Origin: an uncultured Paraprevotella sp.
Lineage (GTDB): Bacteria; Bacteroidota; Bacteroidia; Bacteroidales; Bacteroidaceae
Assembly (NCBI GenBank): GCA_944321365.1
Contig: CALULA010000014.1
Span: 1-57,604, forward strand
Direction of reading: 5' to 3'
DNA: 57,604 nucleotides
This document shows, one piece after another, positions 23,487 to 32,883 of the stretch (its first letter is position 1; the number at the start of each line of letters is the position of its first letter). A program made the position numbers and the translations under genes. The notes below the pieces were generated by a model, which was not told the origin of the DNA, did not search any database, and saw only the letters and a program-made list of their open reading frames with translations.

Positions 23487-26462
23487 ATGATAGCAGATGA
23501 CAATAACAAGGAATGTCCGCTGCTGCGGGATACAGATTTTGTAGACCTGATGAAACGGCGGATATTCAATGTGCTTCTTATCGCCAACCCCTATGATGCT
23601 TTTATGTTGGAGGATGACGGACGGGTGGAAGAGAAGATTTTCGATGAATATGCCAAGCTGGGGCTCCGTTATCCTCCGCGTTTCTTTCAGGTGGCTTCCC
23701 GTGAGGAAGCCGAAAGAGAGCTTGGACGCACTTCGTTTGACCTGGTGATTTGCATGCCGGCTACGGACAATCATGAGGTGTTTGATATTGCGCGTGACAT
23801 CAAGTCCGGCAATCCTGCGATTCCTATCGTGATTCTTACTCCTTTCAGTCACGGTATACGCAAGAGCATGGAGAAGATGGATTTTTCGCTTTTCGACTAT
23901 GTGTTCTGCTGGCTGGGCAACACCGACCTGTTGCTTTCCATCATCAAGCTGATTGAGGATAAGATGAATCTGGACCACGATGTGGATGCCGGTGTGCAGA
24001 TGATTCTGTTGGTGGAGGATTCCATCCGCTTTTATTCTTCCATTTTGCCCAACCTTTACCGTTTCGTACTTCAACAGAGTCTGGAGTTTGCTACGGAGGC
24101 TTTGAACGCTCAGCTGGAGACGCTGCGCATGCGTGGCCGTCCGAAGATTGTCCTGGCCCGTAACTACGAGGAGGCGTGGGACTTATACAGCCGTCATAAG
24201 GACAACACGTTGGGTGTGATCAGCGATTGCAGATTTCCGCATGACGGAGTGACGGACGAGCTGGCCGGCTACAAGCTGTTGTCGGCTATACGGGCCGAAG
24301 ATGAATTCGTTCCGTTGATTCTGGAGACGACAGAGGCCGACAAGAAAGATCTGGCGGAGAAATGCGGAGCCAGATTCATAGATAAGAACTCAAAGAAAAT
24401 CGGAGTGGATCTCCGTCGTCTGGTACGGAAATACTTCGGTTTTGGTGACTTCATCTTCCGCGACCCGAAGACTATGGAGGAAGTGGCCCGCATCAAGAAT
24501 CTGAAAGACCTTCAGGACAATATTTTCACCTTGCCCAAAGAGTCGTTGCTGTACCATATCACCCGCAATAACGTGTCGCGCTGGTTATGTTCGCGGGCTT
24601 TGTTTCCCATATCGGAGTTCCTGAAGCACATCACCTGGAGCTCTCTTCAGGACGTGGATGCCCACAGGCAGATCATCTATGACGCCATCGTAAGTTATCG
24701 CCGCATGAAGAACCAGGGCGTGGTGGCGGTTTTCCATCGCGACCGTTTCGACCGTTTCAGCAACTTTGCCCGCATCGGCGAAGGATCTTTGGGTGGCAAG
24801 GGGCGCGGACTGGCCTTTCTGGATCATATCATCAAGCAATATCCTGAGCTGAATGCTTTTGACAATGCAGATGTGCTGATACCTAAGACTGTGGTGCTCT
24901 GTACGGACATCTTTGACGATTTCATGGATTCCAACGAGCTGTATCAAGTCGCATTGTCGGACATTCCGGACGAGGAGATTCTCAGCCATTTCCTGCAGGC
25001 CCGTCTGCCGGAACGGCTGATAGGAGACCTGACCACCTATCTGGATGTGGTCAGGAAGCCTGTTGCCATACGTTCGTCGTCTTTGCTGGAAGATGCGCAC
25101 TACCAGCCTTTCGCCGGTATATATTCCACTTATATGATTCCTTACGTAGAGGACCGGGACGTGCGCCTGAAGATGCTTTGCAATGCCATAAAAGGTGTGT
25201 ATGCTTCGGTATTCTATCGTGACAGCAAAGCCTACATGACCGCTACGCAGAATGTAATCGACCAGGAGAAGATGGCCGTCATTCTTCAGGAAGTGGTGGG
25301 CAACCGTTACGGTGACCGCTTCTATCCCAACATATCCGGTGTGGCACGCTCGGTGAACTATTATCCCATCGGTGACGAGAAGGCAGAGGAAGGCATTGCC
25401 AATCTGGCATTGGGGCTGGGCAAGTATATCGTGGACGGCGGGATGAATCTGCGGGTTTGTCCGTCGCATCCCGACAAGGTTTTGCAGACCAGTGAGATGG
25501 AAATGGCTCTGCGTGAGACCCAGACTCGTTTCTATGCTCTCGACATGAAAGCTGTGGAAGGCAGTTTCCGGGTCGACGATGGCTTCAATCTGTTGAAGCT
25601 GCCTGTGCGCGACGCTGAGGCGGATGGCTCACTGCAATATATCGCTTCCACGTATGACCCGTATGACATGGTGATCCGTGACGGTATTTATGACGGAGGG
25701 CGCAAGTTGGTCACCTTCTGCGGCGTGCTGCAACAGGGGGTATTCCCCTTGCCGGAGCTGCTGCAGCTGATTTTGAAGTACGGGCAGAACAGCATGCGCA
25801 GGGCGGTGGAGATAGAGTTTGCCGTGAATCTGAACAACGACCGGACTGGAGTGCTCTATCTGTTGCAGATTCGTCCCATGGTGGATAACAAGATGGTGCT
25901 GGACGAGAATCTGGCGGAGATTCCTGACGACAGGACACTGATACGTTCGCACAACGCGATAGGTCAGGGAGTGACTACGGACATTTATGATGTGGTTTAC
26001 GTGAAAACGGACGATTATTCGGCCTATAACAATCCGGCCATAGCAGATGAGATAGATCAGATGAACCGTCGTTTCCTGGAGGAGGGGCGCAGTTATGTGC
26101 TGGTCGGTCCGGGACGCTGGGGCAGTAGTGACCCGTGGTTGGGAGTGCCGGTGAAGTGGCCTAATATTTCGGCGGCGCGTGTCATCGTGGAGTCCGGCCT
26201 GACCAATTATCGTGTGGACCCCAGTCAGGGAACGCATTTCTTCCAGAACCTGACCAGTTTCGGGGTGGGCTATTTTACGGTGAACGATTTTCTGGGCGAC
26301 GGCATCTACAATCAGGCGTTTCTGAATGCCCAGCCTGCGGTGGAGGAAACAGCTCACGTGCGTCATGTGCGTTTCTCTTCGCCGGTTGTGGTCAAGGTGG
26401 ACGGAATGAAGAAAGAGGGTGTGGTGATGATGCCGGAAGATGCACTGTCCGAGCCCTCATAG
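23487..26462 (+). CDS. Double receiver-like domain fused to PEP/pyruvate-binding (PPDK N-terminal) domain
   Basis: A 991-residue cytoplasmic protein. Residues about 25-160 form a receiver-like domain lacking the acidic pocket. Residues about 172-315 form a second receiver with an intact pocket (VEDS, ISDCRFP with the phosphoacceptor Asp near 247, FIDKN). From about 430 (GEGSLGGKGRGLAF) to 800 there is a PPDK/PEP-synthase-type nucleotide-binding domain with VAIRSSSLLEDA near 525-537 and LLQIRPM near 792. The phosphohistidine swivel domain and the C-terminal TIM barrel of true PPDK or PEP synthase are missing; a C-terminal unit of about 190 residues follows instead. It may act as a phosphotransfer regulator or a specialised kinase. 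It lies downstream of gdh, so a link to nitrogen or carbon state is possible. Confidence 0.8.
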   Translation: MIADDNNKECPLLRDTDFVDLMKRRIFNVLLIANPYDAFMLEDDGRVEEKIFDEYAKLGLRYPPRFFQVASREEAERELGRTSFDLVICMPATDNHEVFDIARDIKSGNPAIPIVILTPFSHGIRKSMEKMDFSLFDYVFCWLGNTDLLLSIIKLIEDKMNLDHDVDAGVQMILLVEDSIRFYSSILPNLYRFVLQQSLEFATEALNAQLETLRMRGRPKIVLARNYEEAWDLYSRHKDNTLGVISDCRFPHDGVTDELAGYKLLSAIRAEDEFVPLILETTEADKKDLAEKCGARFIDKNSKKIGVDLRRLVRKYFGFGDFIFRDPKTMEEVARIKNLKDLQDNIFTLPKESLLYHITRNNVSRWLCSRALFPISEFLKHITWSSLQDVDAHRQIIYDAIVSYRRMKNQGVVAVFHRDRFDRFSNFARIGEGSLGGKGRGLAFLDHIIKQYPELNAFDNADVLIPKTVVLCTDIFDDFMDSNELYQVALSDIPDEEILSHFLQARLPERLIGDLTTYLDVVRKPVAIRSSSLLEDAHYQPFAGIYSTYMIPYVEDRDVRLKMLCNAIKGVYASVFYRDSKAYMTATQNVIDQEKMAVILQEVVGNRYGDRFYPNISGVARSVNYYPIGDEKAEEGIANLALGLGKYIVDGGMNLRVCPSHPDKVLQTSEMEMALRETQTRFYALDMKAVEGSFRVDDGFNLLKLPVRDAEADGSLQYIASTYDPYDMVIRDGIYDGGRKLVTFCGVLQQGVFPLPELLQLILKYGQNSMRRAVEIEFAVNLNNDRTGVLYLLQIRPMVDNKMVLDENLAEIPDDRTLIRSHNAIGQGVTTDIYDVVYVKTDDYSAYNNPAIADEIDQMNRRFLEEGRSYVLVGPGRWGSSDPWLGVPVKWPNISAARVIVESGLTNYRVDPSQGTHFFQNLTSFGVGYFTVNDFLGDGIYNQAFLNAQPAVEETAHVRHVRFSSPVVVKVDGMKKEGVVMMPEDALSEPS

Positions 26463-26478
26463 CCGGGCGGGAATTTTT

Positions 26479-26566
26479 ATGCGCAAGGATGCCGCCGTTC
26501 TTCCGCAAGAACGGCGGCATCTTTGCGCAAGACTGTTGTGTGTGGTGCGGGAGGTGGTCCGGCTGA
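26479..26566. repeat. 22-bp-period palindromic octamer array 2 (four units)
   Basis: Octamers start at 26479 (ATGCGCAA), 26501 (TTCCGCAA), 26523 (TTGCGCAA) and 26545 (GTGCGGGA), each exactly 22 bp on. The first two spacers are reverse complements of each other, so the array also folds as the palindrome described for 26481-26528. It sits between two convergent genes. Confidence 0.8.
26481..26528. terminator. 48-bp near-perfect palindrome, likely bidirectional terminator
   Basis: A 22-base arm starting GCGCAAGGATGCCGCC pairs with GGCGGCATCTTTGCGC across a four-base CCGC loop. The only irregularity is one G-T position. It lies between the convergent 23487-26462 and 26665-28167 genes and includes three octamers of array 2. 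Confidence 0.75.
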
Positions 26567-26664
26567 TTCCCATTAGCGGGGACTGTGTTGTGGGGCGGTC
26601 TGGCGTTTTCGGCAGATTCTGTCCGCTTTTTCTTACGGGTTTTGTCCAGAAGCTTGCGAAAAAT

Positions 26665-28167
26665 CTATTTCCGCCATATCGTGATGCTTTTTCTTAAGGC
26701 TACGCGGCCGTATTTCTTCATCTGCTGGCTGCTGTTCCCTTTTTGCTGACGCAGGGTGTAAATCTTTACGGGGGTGAATCCGACTTGTTCCGCCAACTGG
26801 GTCGTCAGATAATCTACGGGGATGACTTCGCCCGCATATCTCACGTTGTCGTTGACGAAAGCCACGTATGCGCCCGGTCTGCAGGTCCGGTGCAGTTCGG
26901 CAAACAGGAATGTCAGTTCGCGGAAATAGCCGTCCACCATTCTCGGAACGCCTTTGTTGTTGATTTCTCCGTTCTCGCTTCTTTGCTTTAGTGCCAGGTT
27001 GATTTCCTGCAGGGTCTTGTTCTTTTGTATGGTGTGCATGATTCTCTCATAGTATGCTTCCCGTCCGATGTTGCGGTAGAACGCCTTCAGCTCTTCTGTC
27101 TTGGGTTTGTTCTCCACGGTGCACGACAGCAGATTCTGCCGCAGTTGCCTGATTCCCTGTTCTGTTATGCCCATGTAGGCCAGCTCCAGGGCATAGGTGC
27201 GGGTGTAGTCGTAGCGGTTGCAGTAAGGCGGCGATGAGATGACGGCGTCTATCGTGTTGTCTGCTATTTTGGGCAGTTCGAAAAGTGCGCTGCCCTCAAT
27301 GAAACGGCTTTGTGCTTCGAATGCTTTTGTGTCGTCCTGTTGAAAATACCTGATGTCTTCGATGACACTTCTCAGTTCTTCGCACAAGGCTTCTTTCAAG
27401 GTCGGCAGTTTCCCTTTGTCCAGTTTGACAGCGGCTGGCTTACGGCCTGTTTTTTTTCGGGCCTCGGCAGCAGCAATCATCTTCGGACAACGCCTGTCCC
27501 ATCTGAGGTATTGCCCGTCTTTGGCCGAATAGCTTATGCGTTCCAGTGAGTTTAACGTGCAAAGCTCAAGCAATGTCTTGGCTTCATCCGAATAATCCGA
27601 ATGCATGAAATATTGTCTGTAATAGGCCAGCGCACGACTGGTTTCTGTCGGATATCCGTCCTTGGTGATGGCTATTTCCGGGGTTGTTCCTGCATAGTAT
27701 GCCGGAACTTCGGCAGAGGCGATTTCTTCCAGCAGATGTTGGAGCTCGGTGAGGCTGTATTCATAAACCGTCGTCTTGGCTTTAATGGCTATGCCTGACA
27801 TAGGAAGGATGTCGAATCCCAGACTGTCGTATCCGTTCATGAGGGCGACTAACGCTGTGGTGCCGGACCCCATGAACGGATCTGCCACCACGGCATTTTT
27901 TTGCAGATGAAAGTCGTCAAGGAGTGTCTTCACCAGGTCGGCCGAAAAGCCTTCTTTATATTTCAGCCATCTGTGGAGGCTGTCTTTTTTGCTTAGCTGA
28001 TAACTGACACTCTGACGGTTGAAGCGGTCTGTTATTTCTGTAATCGGCCAGTATTCTTCTTCCAACGCCCTGCGTGCTTCCTGCGGATTGCAATCGTCTG
28101 CAGAGAAGTTGCTGACGTGCCATTTCTGTATGTCAATAGGTTCCTGCGCGGATAATATATCCTTCAT
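26665..28167 (-). CDS. DNA methyltransferase of a type II restriction-modification system (likely N4-cytosine)
   Basis: The 500-residue enzyme has the S-adenosylmethionine-binding motif DPFMGSGTT (residues 96-104) and the catalytic motif SPPY (312-315, followed by CNRYDY). SPPY is usual for N4-cytosine methylases; motif I precedes motif IV by about 200 residues, an order with a long insert. It is encoded 12 bp after the restriction endonuclease gene on the same strand and should protect the host at the endonuclease site. From the partner enzyme the site is predicted as CYCGRG. Codon usage and base content look more A/T-rich than the neighbouring gdh genes, consistent with gain by transfer. 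Confidence 0.85.
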   Translation of the reverse strand: MKDILSAQEPIDIQKWHVSNFSADDCNPQEARRALEEEYWPITEITDRFNRQSVSYQLSKKDSLHRWLKYKEGFSADLVKTLLDDFHLQKNAVVADPFMGSGTTALVALMNGYDSLGFDILPMSGIAIKAKTTVYEYSLTELQHLLEEIASAEVPAYYAGTTPEIAITKDGYPTETSRALAYYRQYFMHSDYSDEAKTLLELCTLNSLERISYSAKDGQYLRWDRRCPKMIAAAEARKKTGRKPAAVKLDKGKLPTLKEALCEELRSVIEDIRYFQQDDTKAFEAQSRFIEGSALFELPKIADNTIDAVISSPPYCNRYDYTRTYALELAYMGITEQGIRQLRQNLLSCTVENKPKTEELKAFYRNIGREAYYERIMHTIQKNKTLQEINLALKQRSENGEINNKGVPRMVDGYFRELTFLFAELHRTCRPGAYVAFVNDNVRYAGEVIPVDYLTTQLAEQVGFTPVKIYTLRQQKGNSSQQMKKYGRVALRKSITIWRK

Positions 28168-28179
28168 ATCTGTTTCCCG

Positions 28180-29136
28180 TTAAAGGTTAATCATCCAGTT
28201 GCAATAGGCGGTCAGCTGTTTGTCTACGGTCAGGTTGGCGGCGTTTGACAATGTTCCGTCAGATAATTGGGCATATATCTCTGTAGCCATTTTCCCTTCT
28301 ATGGCAGCAGCTATGAATGACGTCTTTATGTCATAGCCGTCAAAGGCTTCCCGTATGCGTTCAAGAGCAGAGTTGCCGGTTTTCCAATGCTCGTCTGCTC
28401 CTGCCGGATCGATTCCTCCTTTCAGTTCTCCGAACATAATGGCTTTGTTATTGTCGTTTACGATATTGCCGCAGTCGAATTGCCGGGTGTTGCCTTGATA
28501 CAGACAGATGTCGATATTGTTCTTTACGCGGGGAATTTTTGTGTTGAAAAACAGGACTCTGTCTGCCAGCGGCTTTTTCCAGCAGAGGGCTGTTATTTCG
28601 TCTGCTCTTTCAAAGATATACTCATATTGCAGTGTCTGCCATTTGTTTTTCTTTTTGTCTTTTTTAAAAAGAACGGCAAATGGGAAATGCTGCATGGAAA
28701 GGAGGGAAATCAGTTTGCAGACAAGCTTCTTTTGTGCGATGCTTCCCACAAGATTGCGCATTGATCCACCGAGAGCGTCTCCCTTTATGAGCAGAAAGCG
28801 ATAGACCAGTTCATCCACGAATCTGTCTCCTGCCGGTTCCAGAAACTCTGTTATCATCTTCTTGATGGCCTCAATCTTGTCCGCAGTTGTGAAATACTTC
28901 AATGACTTGTCTGATAATCCGGAGGCCGTGAGCAGGCCGTTTTGAATTTCCTTGATGTCCAACAGTCCGATGGGAGAGCTTGCTCTTGAGGCTAAGCTTT
29001 TCAGTGTCTTGGCCTGTTCTATGTATGGCTTTGCCTTATGGCTCTTTGATAAAGCGGCTTCTATAAAGCCGATTCTTGTTTGCTCGTGCGACGTTATCAG
29101 GTCTTCTGCACTTGTAATATAGCACTTGTCATCCAT
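28180..29136 (-). CDS. AvaI/BsoBI-family type II restriction endonuclease
   Basis: 318 residues from the ATG at 29136; the TTG at 29163 lies inside the -7 box, so it cannot be the start. The sequence GELKGGIDPAGADEHWKT is characteristic of the AvaI/BsoBI family, which cleaves C^YCGRG. The metal-binding set is visible as Asp209, then Glu237-x-Lys239, and His250; the spacings (28, 2 and 11) equal those I recall for BsoBI Asp212, Glu240, Lys242 and His253. GGSMRNLVGSIAQKKL is a further family segment. It forms an operon with the methyltransferase and is placed first. Confidence 0.9.
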   Translation of the reverse strand: MDDKCYITSAEDLITSHEQTRIGFIEAALSKSHKAKPYIEQAKTLKSLASRASSPIGLLDIKEIQNGLLTASGLSDKSLKYFTTADKIEAIKKMITEFLEPAGDRFVDELVYRFLLIKGDALGGSMRNLVGSIAQKKLVCKLISLLSMQHFPFAVLFKKDKKKNKWQTLQYEYIFERADEITALCWKKPLADRVLFFNTKIPRVKNNIDICLYQGNTRQFDCGNIVNDNNKAIMFGELKGGIDPAGADEHWKTGNSALERIREAFDGYDIKTSFIAAAIEGKMATEIYAQLSDGTLSNAANLTVDKQLTAYCNWMINL

Positions 29137-29160
29137 AATTGCTGGTTTCTGTTCGGTGCA

Positions 29161-29168
29161 CAAAGATA
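29161..29168 (-). promoter_or_regulatory. -7 box TATCTTTG of the restriction-modification operon
   Basis: Minus-strand TATCTTTG lies 25 bp ahead of the chosen endonuclease ATG (29136). Confidence 0.55.
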
Positions 29169-29403
29169 GCGAAAAATAAGCATATCACTGCTGTTTTGGT
29201 GCGGCTTCGCTTGTTGTTTTGTGATGTGTTGCCTTGAGTATAGGTGGTGGATGCTATTCTTTCGGAACGTGATGAATGATGGAGATGAAAGACTGTACAA
29301 TCTTTTAACCGTTAAGGACGATGATGTGTGTTAATGAGTGGTGGAGGATGATGCAGGGAGAGCATGTTTGAATGAATGATAAATGAAGAATGTGGATAAG
29401 ACA

Positions 29404-29437
29404 AGAGGCTGTCCCTGAGCGATCAAGGACAGCCTCT
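29404..29437 (-). terminator. Hairpin terminating the second gdh
   Basis: AGAGGCTGTCC and GGACAGCCTCT form an 11-bp perfect stem 27 bp after the gdh stop codon. The minus-strand tail CTTGTCTTAT is only moderately T-rich. Confidence 0.65.
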
Positions 29438-29463
29438 CATCTTGAAAAATAGTTTTGTCGTTG

Positions 29464-30798
29464 TTATACGATGCCCTGGGCCATCATGGCCTTGGCCACT
29501 TTCATGAAGCCTGCAATGTTGGCTCCTTTTACATAGTTGACGTAGCCGTCGGCTTCCGTACCATACTTCACGCAGTTCTGGTGAATGTTCTCCATGATAG
29601 AATGCAGACGATTGTCTACTTCTTCGGCTGTCCATGACAGACGTTCTGAGTTCTGGCTCATCTCAAGACCGGATACGGATACACCGCCGGCGTTGGCTGC
29701 CTTGCCCGGAGCATAGAGAATCTTGGCTTCCTGGAACACGCGGATAGCCTCTGGAGTAGAAGGCATGTTGGCACCTTCGCTGACAGCCATGACGCCATTG
29801 GCAATCAGTTTGCGAGCATCGTCGCCGTTGATTTCGTTCTGTGTGGCAGACGGCAGTGCGATGTCGGCCTTCTCGCCCCATGGACGTGCGCCTTCAACAT
29901 ACTTGCAGCCATACTTCTCGGCATACTCGCGAATACGTCCGCGATACAGGTTTTTCAGTTCCATGATGTAGTCGAGCTTCTCGCGGTCGATACCGTCCGG
30001 ATCGTAAATATACCCGTTGGAGTCGGACATGGTGAGCACTTTGCCGCCCAGCTGGAGGACTTTCTCGGCCGTGTATTGTGCAACATTGCCTGAACCGGAG
30101 ATTAATACGGTCTTACCCTTGAGGTCTGTGCCTTTGGTCTTCAGCATTTCCATGAGGAAGTAAACGTTACCATAACCGGTAGCTTCAGGACGGATGAGCG
30201 AGCCGCCGAACTCCAGTCCCTTTCCTGTGAATACACCACTGAACTCGCGGGTCATCTTCTTGTACATGCCAAACATGTAGCCTACTTCGCGTCCGCCGAC
30301 ACCTATGTCACCGGCAGGTACGTCAATGTCCGGACCGATGTGGCGACCCAGCTCCAGCATGAAAGCCTGGCAGAAACGCATCACCTCTGCGTTGCTTTTG
30401 CCGCGCGGAGAAAAGTCGGAACCGCCCTTGCCGCCACCCATGGGCAGAGTAGTCAGCGAGTTCTTGAAAGTCTGCTCGAAAGCGAGGAATTTCAGAATGC
30501 CAAGGTTTACTGAACTGTGGAAGCGAATGCCGCCTTTGTAGGGACCAATGGCGTTATTGTGCTGTACGCGGTAACCCATATTGGTCTGGATTTGACCTTT
30601 GTCATCCATCCAGGTTACACGGAATTGGTAAACGCGGTCGGGTATGCAGAGACGTTCAATCAGATTGACCTTTTCAAATTCAGGATGTTTGTTGTACTCT
30701 TCCTCGATTGTAGTGAGCACTTCTTCTACGGCCTGATGATATTCAGGTTCGTTGGGGAAACGACGTTTCAAGTCTTCCAATACTTTTTTTGCGTCCAT
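29464..30798 (-). CDS. gdhB: Glutamate dehydrogenase, second copy
   Basis: The 444-residue paralogue of the 22060-23397 enzyme: GPYKGGIRFHSSVN, PMGGGKGGSDFSPRGKS, ISGSGNVAQYT (Rossmann loop) and PGKAANAGGVSVSGLEMSQN all align. Differences cluster in the Rossmann loop (GSGN here, GFGN in the first copy) and in the region after it, where coenzyme choice is made. The two copies are opposite in direction and separated by about 6 kb that holds the receiver fusion and the restriction system. It has its own promoter and a leader of about 95 bases. Confidence 0.93.
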   Translation of the reverse strand: MDAKKVLEDLKRRFPNEPEYHQAVEEVLTTIEEEYNKHPEFEKVNLIERLCIPDRVYQFRVTWMDDKGQIQTNMGYRVQHNNAIGPYKGGIRFHSSVNLGILKFLAFEQTFKNSLTTLPMGGGKGGSDFSPRGKSNAEVMRFCQAFMLELGRHIGPDIDVPAGDIGVGGREVGYMFGMYKKMTREFSGVFTGKGLEFGGSLIRPEATGYGNVYFLMEMLKTKGTDLKGKTVLISGSGNVAQYTAEKVLQLGGKVLTMSDSNGYIYDPDGIDREKLDYIMELKNLYRGRIREYAEKYGCKYVEGARPWGEKADIALPSATQNEINGDDARKLIANGVMAVSEGANMPSTPEAIRVFQEAKILYAPGKAANAGGVSVSGLEMSQNSERLSWTAEEVDNRLHSIMENIHQNCVKYGTEADGYVNYVKGANIAGFMKVAKAMMAQGIV

Positions 30799-30901
30799 GT
30801 CTAAATCCTTTTTTATTATTAATACTAATTGTTGGTTGAATCATCCGCAGTTGGGTCTCTGTTTCCGTACAGGAAATGAGTCGCTGTTTGTTTTCAGTCG
30901 C

Positions 30902-30909
30902 CAAAGTTA
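30902..30909 (-). promoter_or_regulatory. -7 box TAACTTTG of the second gdh
   Basis: Minus-strand TAACTTTG with a TTGG 19 bp upstream. The leader of about 95 bases is long for this genome and could hold control elements. Confidence 0.5.
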
Positions 30910-31030
30910 TGAAATTAGTAGCAAACTGCCAACAAATTTGAAAAAAAAAATCTTTTTGACGCTTATTTTGCATAAAGACGAACATTTCTACACCTCAATG
31001 TGGATTTTGCATAAAAATGCGCCCGCGGAT

Positions 31031-31061
31031 TTTGTATTTCCTTTGGATTGCCGTATCTTTG
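31031..31061 (+). promoter_or_regulatory. Full promoter of lepA
   Basis: TTTG (31031-31034), a 19-bp gap, then TATCTTTG (31054-31061). It shows that the in-frame start at 31048 is upstream of transcription, so the ATG at 31087 is the start. Confidence 0.75.
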
Positions 31062-31086
31062 CAACATAGTTTTTTTAGTTGAGAAG

Positions 31087-32868
31087 ATGAAGAACATCCG
31101 GAACTTCTGTATTATTGCACATATCGATCATGGGAAGTCTACTTTGGCTGACCGCCTTTTGGAATACACGAATACTATAAAGATAACTGAAGGACAGATG
31201 CTCGACGACATGGATTTGGAGCGCGAGCGCGGTATAACAATCAAGAGCCATGCCATACAGATGGAGTATACTTACGAAGGTGAGAAGTATATCCTGAATC
31301 TGATCGACACACCGGGACATGTGGATTTTTCTTACGAAGTGTCCCGTTCTATCGCAGCCTGCGAAGGGGCCTTGCTGGTGGTGGATGCCACACAGGGCGT
31401 TCAGGCGCAGACTATTTCCAATCTTTATATGGCCATTGACCATGATCTGGAAATTATTCCGGTCATCAACAAGTGCGACATGGTGAATGCCATGCCGGAG
31501 GAAGTTGAAGACGAAATCATCGATTTGCTGGGATGTAAGCGCGAAGAGATTATCCGGGCTTCCGGACGTACGGGCCAAGGGGTGGACGAGATACTGAAAG
31601 CCGTGGTGGAGCGTATACCACATCCTGAGGGAGATGAGGCAGCACCGTTGCAGGCTTTGATATTTGATTCCGTATTCAATTCGTTCCGCGGCATCATTGC
31701 TTACTTTAAAATCGTGAACGGAAGCATCAAGGCGGGCGATCGCGTGGAGTTCATCAATACCGGAAAAGAGTATACGGCTGATGAGATAGGCGTGTTGAAG
31801 ATGGACATGTGTCCTCGCGAGGTGTTGCACTGCGGAGATGTGGGCTATATCGTTTCGGGCATCAAGACGGCCACCGAGGTGAAGGTGGGCGACACGATAA
31901 CCCATGTGGCCCGTCCGTGTGACAAGGCCATTTCCGGCTTTGAGGAGGTTAAGCCTATGGTGTTTGCCGGACTTTACCCCATAGAGACGGAGGATTTCGA
32001 GAACCTGCGTGCGTCGTTGGAGAAATTGCAGTTGAACGATGCCTCGCTCACGTTCCAGCCGGAATCGTCTGTAGCGTTAGGTTTCGGGTTCCGCTGTGGC
32101 TTCCTGGGGCTGCTGCACATGGAGATTGTGCAGGAGCGTCTGGACCGCGAGTTCAATATGGATGTCATCACAACGGTGCCCAATGTGTCTTATATGGTGT
32201 ATGACAAGCAGGGCGGCGTGAAAGAGGTGCACAATCCGGCCGGCATGCCGGATGTGACATTGATCGATCATATTGAGGAACCCTATATCAAAGCGTCCGT
32301 TATTACGACTACGAATTTCATAGGTCCGATCATGACCTTGTGCCTGGGCAAGCGGGGAGAGCTGGTGAAACAGGAATATATCAGCGGAAACCGCGTGGAG
32401 CTGCATTACAACATGCCGTTGGGCGAGATAGTCATCGACTTTTACGACAAGTTAAAGAGCATATCCAAGGGCTACGCGTCGTTTGACTATCATCAGGACG
32501 GCTTCCGTCCGTCGCGGCTGGTAAAGCTGGACATCCTGCTCAACGGCGAGCCGGTGGATGCGCTTTCCACCTTGACGCATATCGACAATGCGGTGGATTT
32601 CGGGCGGAGAATGTGCGAGAAGCTGAAAGAACTTCTGCCCCGCCAGCAGTTCGACATTGCCATCCAGGCCGCCATCGGGGCCAAGATCATCGCACGCGAG
32701 ACGGTGAAGCAGCTGCGCAAGGATGTGACGGCCAAGTGTTATGGCGGTGACGTGAGCCGTAAGAGAAAATTGCTGGAGAAGCAGAAACGGGGCAAGAAGC
32801 GGATGAAACAGATAGGGAATGTGGAAGTGCCGCAGAAAGCTTTTCTGGCCGTCCTGAAGTTAGATTAA
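31087..32868 (+). CDS. lepA: Elongation factor 4 (LepA)
   Basis: A ribosome-associated GTPase of 593 residues, the normal length. The P-loop AHIDHGKST is at residues 11-19, the switch region ERERGITI follows, then DTPGH (G3) and NKCDM (G4). The EF-G-like domains II, III and V and the LepA-specific C-terminal domain (ending [13 protein letters not shown]) are all present. It is cytoplasmic, acting on stalled or initiating ribosomes. The start is fixed by the promoter at 31031-31061. It lies 15 bp upstream of a Crp-like regulator, which may share its transcript. Confidence 0.97.
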   Translation: MKNIRNFCIIAHIDHGKSTLADRLLEYTNTIKITEGQMLDDMDLERERGITIKSHAIQMEYTYEGEKYILNLIDTPGHVDFSYEVSRSIAACEGALLVVDATQGVQAQTISNLYMAIDHDLEIIPVINKCDMVNAMPEEVEDEIIDLLGCKREEIIRASGRTGQGVDEILKAVVERIPHPEGDEAAPLQALIFDSVFNSFRGIIAYFKIVNGSIKAGDRVEFINTGKEYTADEIGVLKMDMCPREVLHCGDVGYIVSGIKTATEVKVGDTITHVARPCDKAISGFEEVKPMVFAGLYPIETEDFENLRASLEKLQLNDASLTFQPESSVALGFGFRCGFLGLLHMEIVQERLDREFNMDVITTVPNVSYMVYDKQGGVKEVHNPAGMPDVTLIDHIEEPYIKASVITTTNFIGPIMTLCLGKRGELVKQEYISGNRVELHYNMPLGEIVIDFYDKLKSISKGYASFDYHQDGFRPSRLVKLDILLNGEPVDALSTLTHIDNAVDFGRRMCEKLKELLPRQQFDIAIQAAIGAKIIARETVKQLRKDVTAKCYGGDVSRKRKLLEKQKRGKKRMKQIGNVEVPQKAFLAVLKLD

Positions 32869-32883
32869 CCTATAAAACTCTTT

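Larger units (their letters stand above)
29137..29463. other. Intergenic region between the restriction-modification and second gdh transcription units
   Basis: It holds the minus-strand -7 box TATCTTTG (29168-29161) for the restriction genes and the hairpin at 29404-29437. The middle (29200-29400) is A/G-rich with repeated GATGATG-like words and no convincing gene. Confidence 0.5.

Noticed and set aside
23354..24074. Minus-strand frames opposite the receiver fusion gene
   Set aside because: They are shadows of a long, well-supported gene and show no family signature.
28180..29163. Longer endonuclease from the TTG at 29163
   Set aside because: The start codon lies within the -7 box, and the ATG at 29136 gives BsoBI-like residue spacing from a normal start.
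31048..31086. Upstream start for lepA at 31048
   Set aside because: It lies within the promoter (TATCTTTG at 31054-31061) and adds residues not found in LepA.
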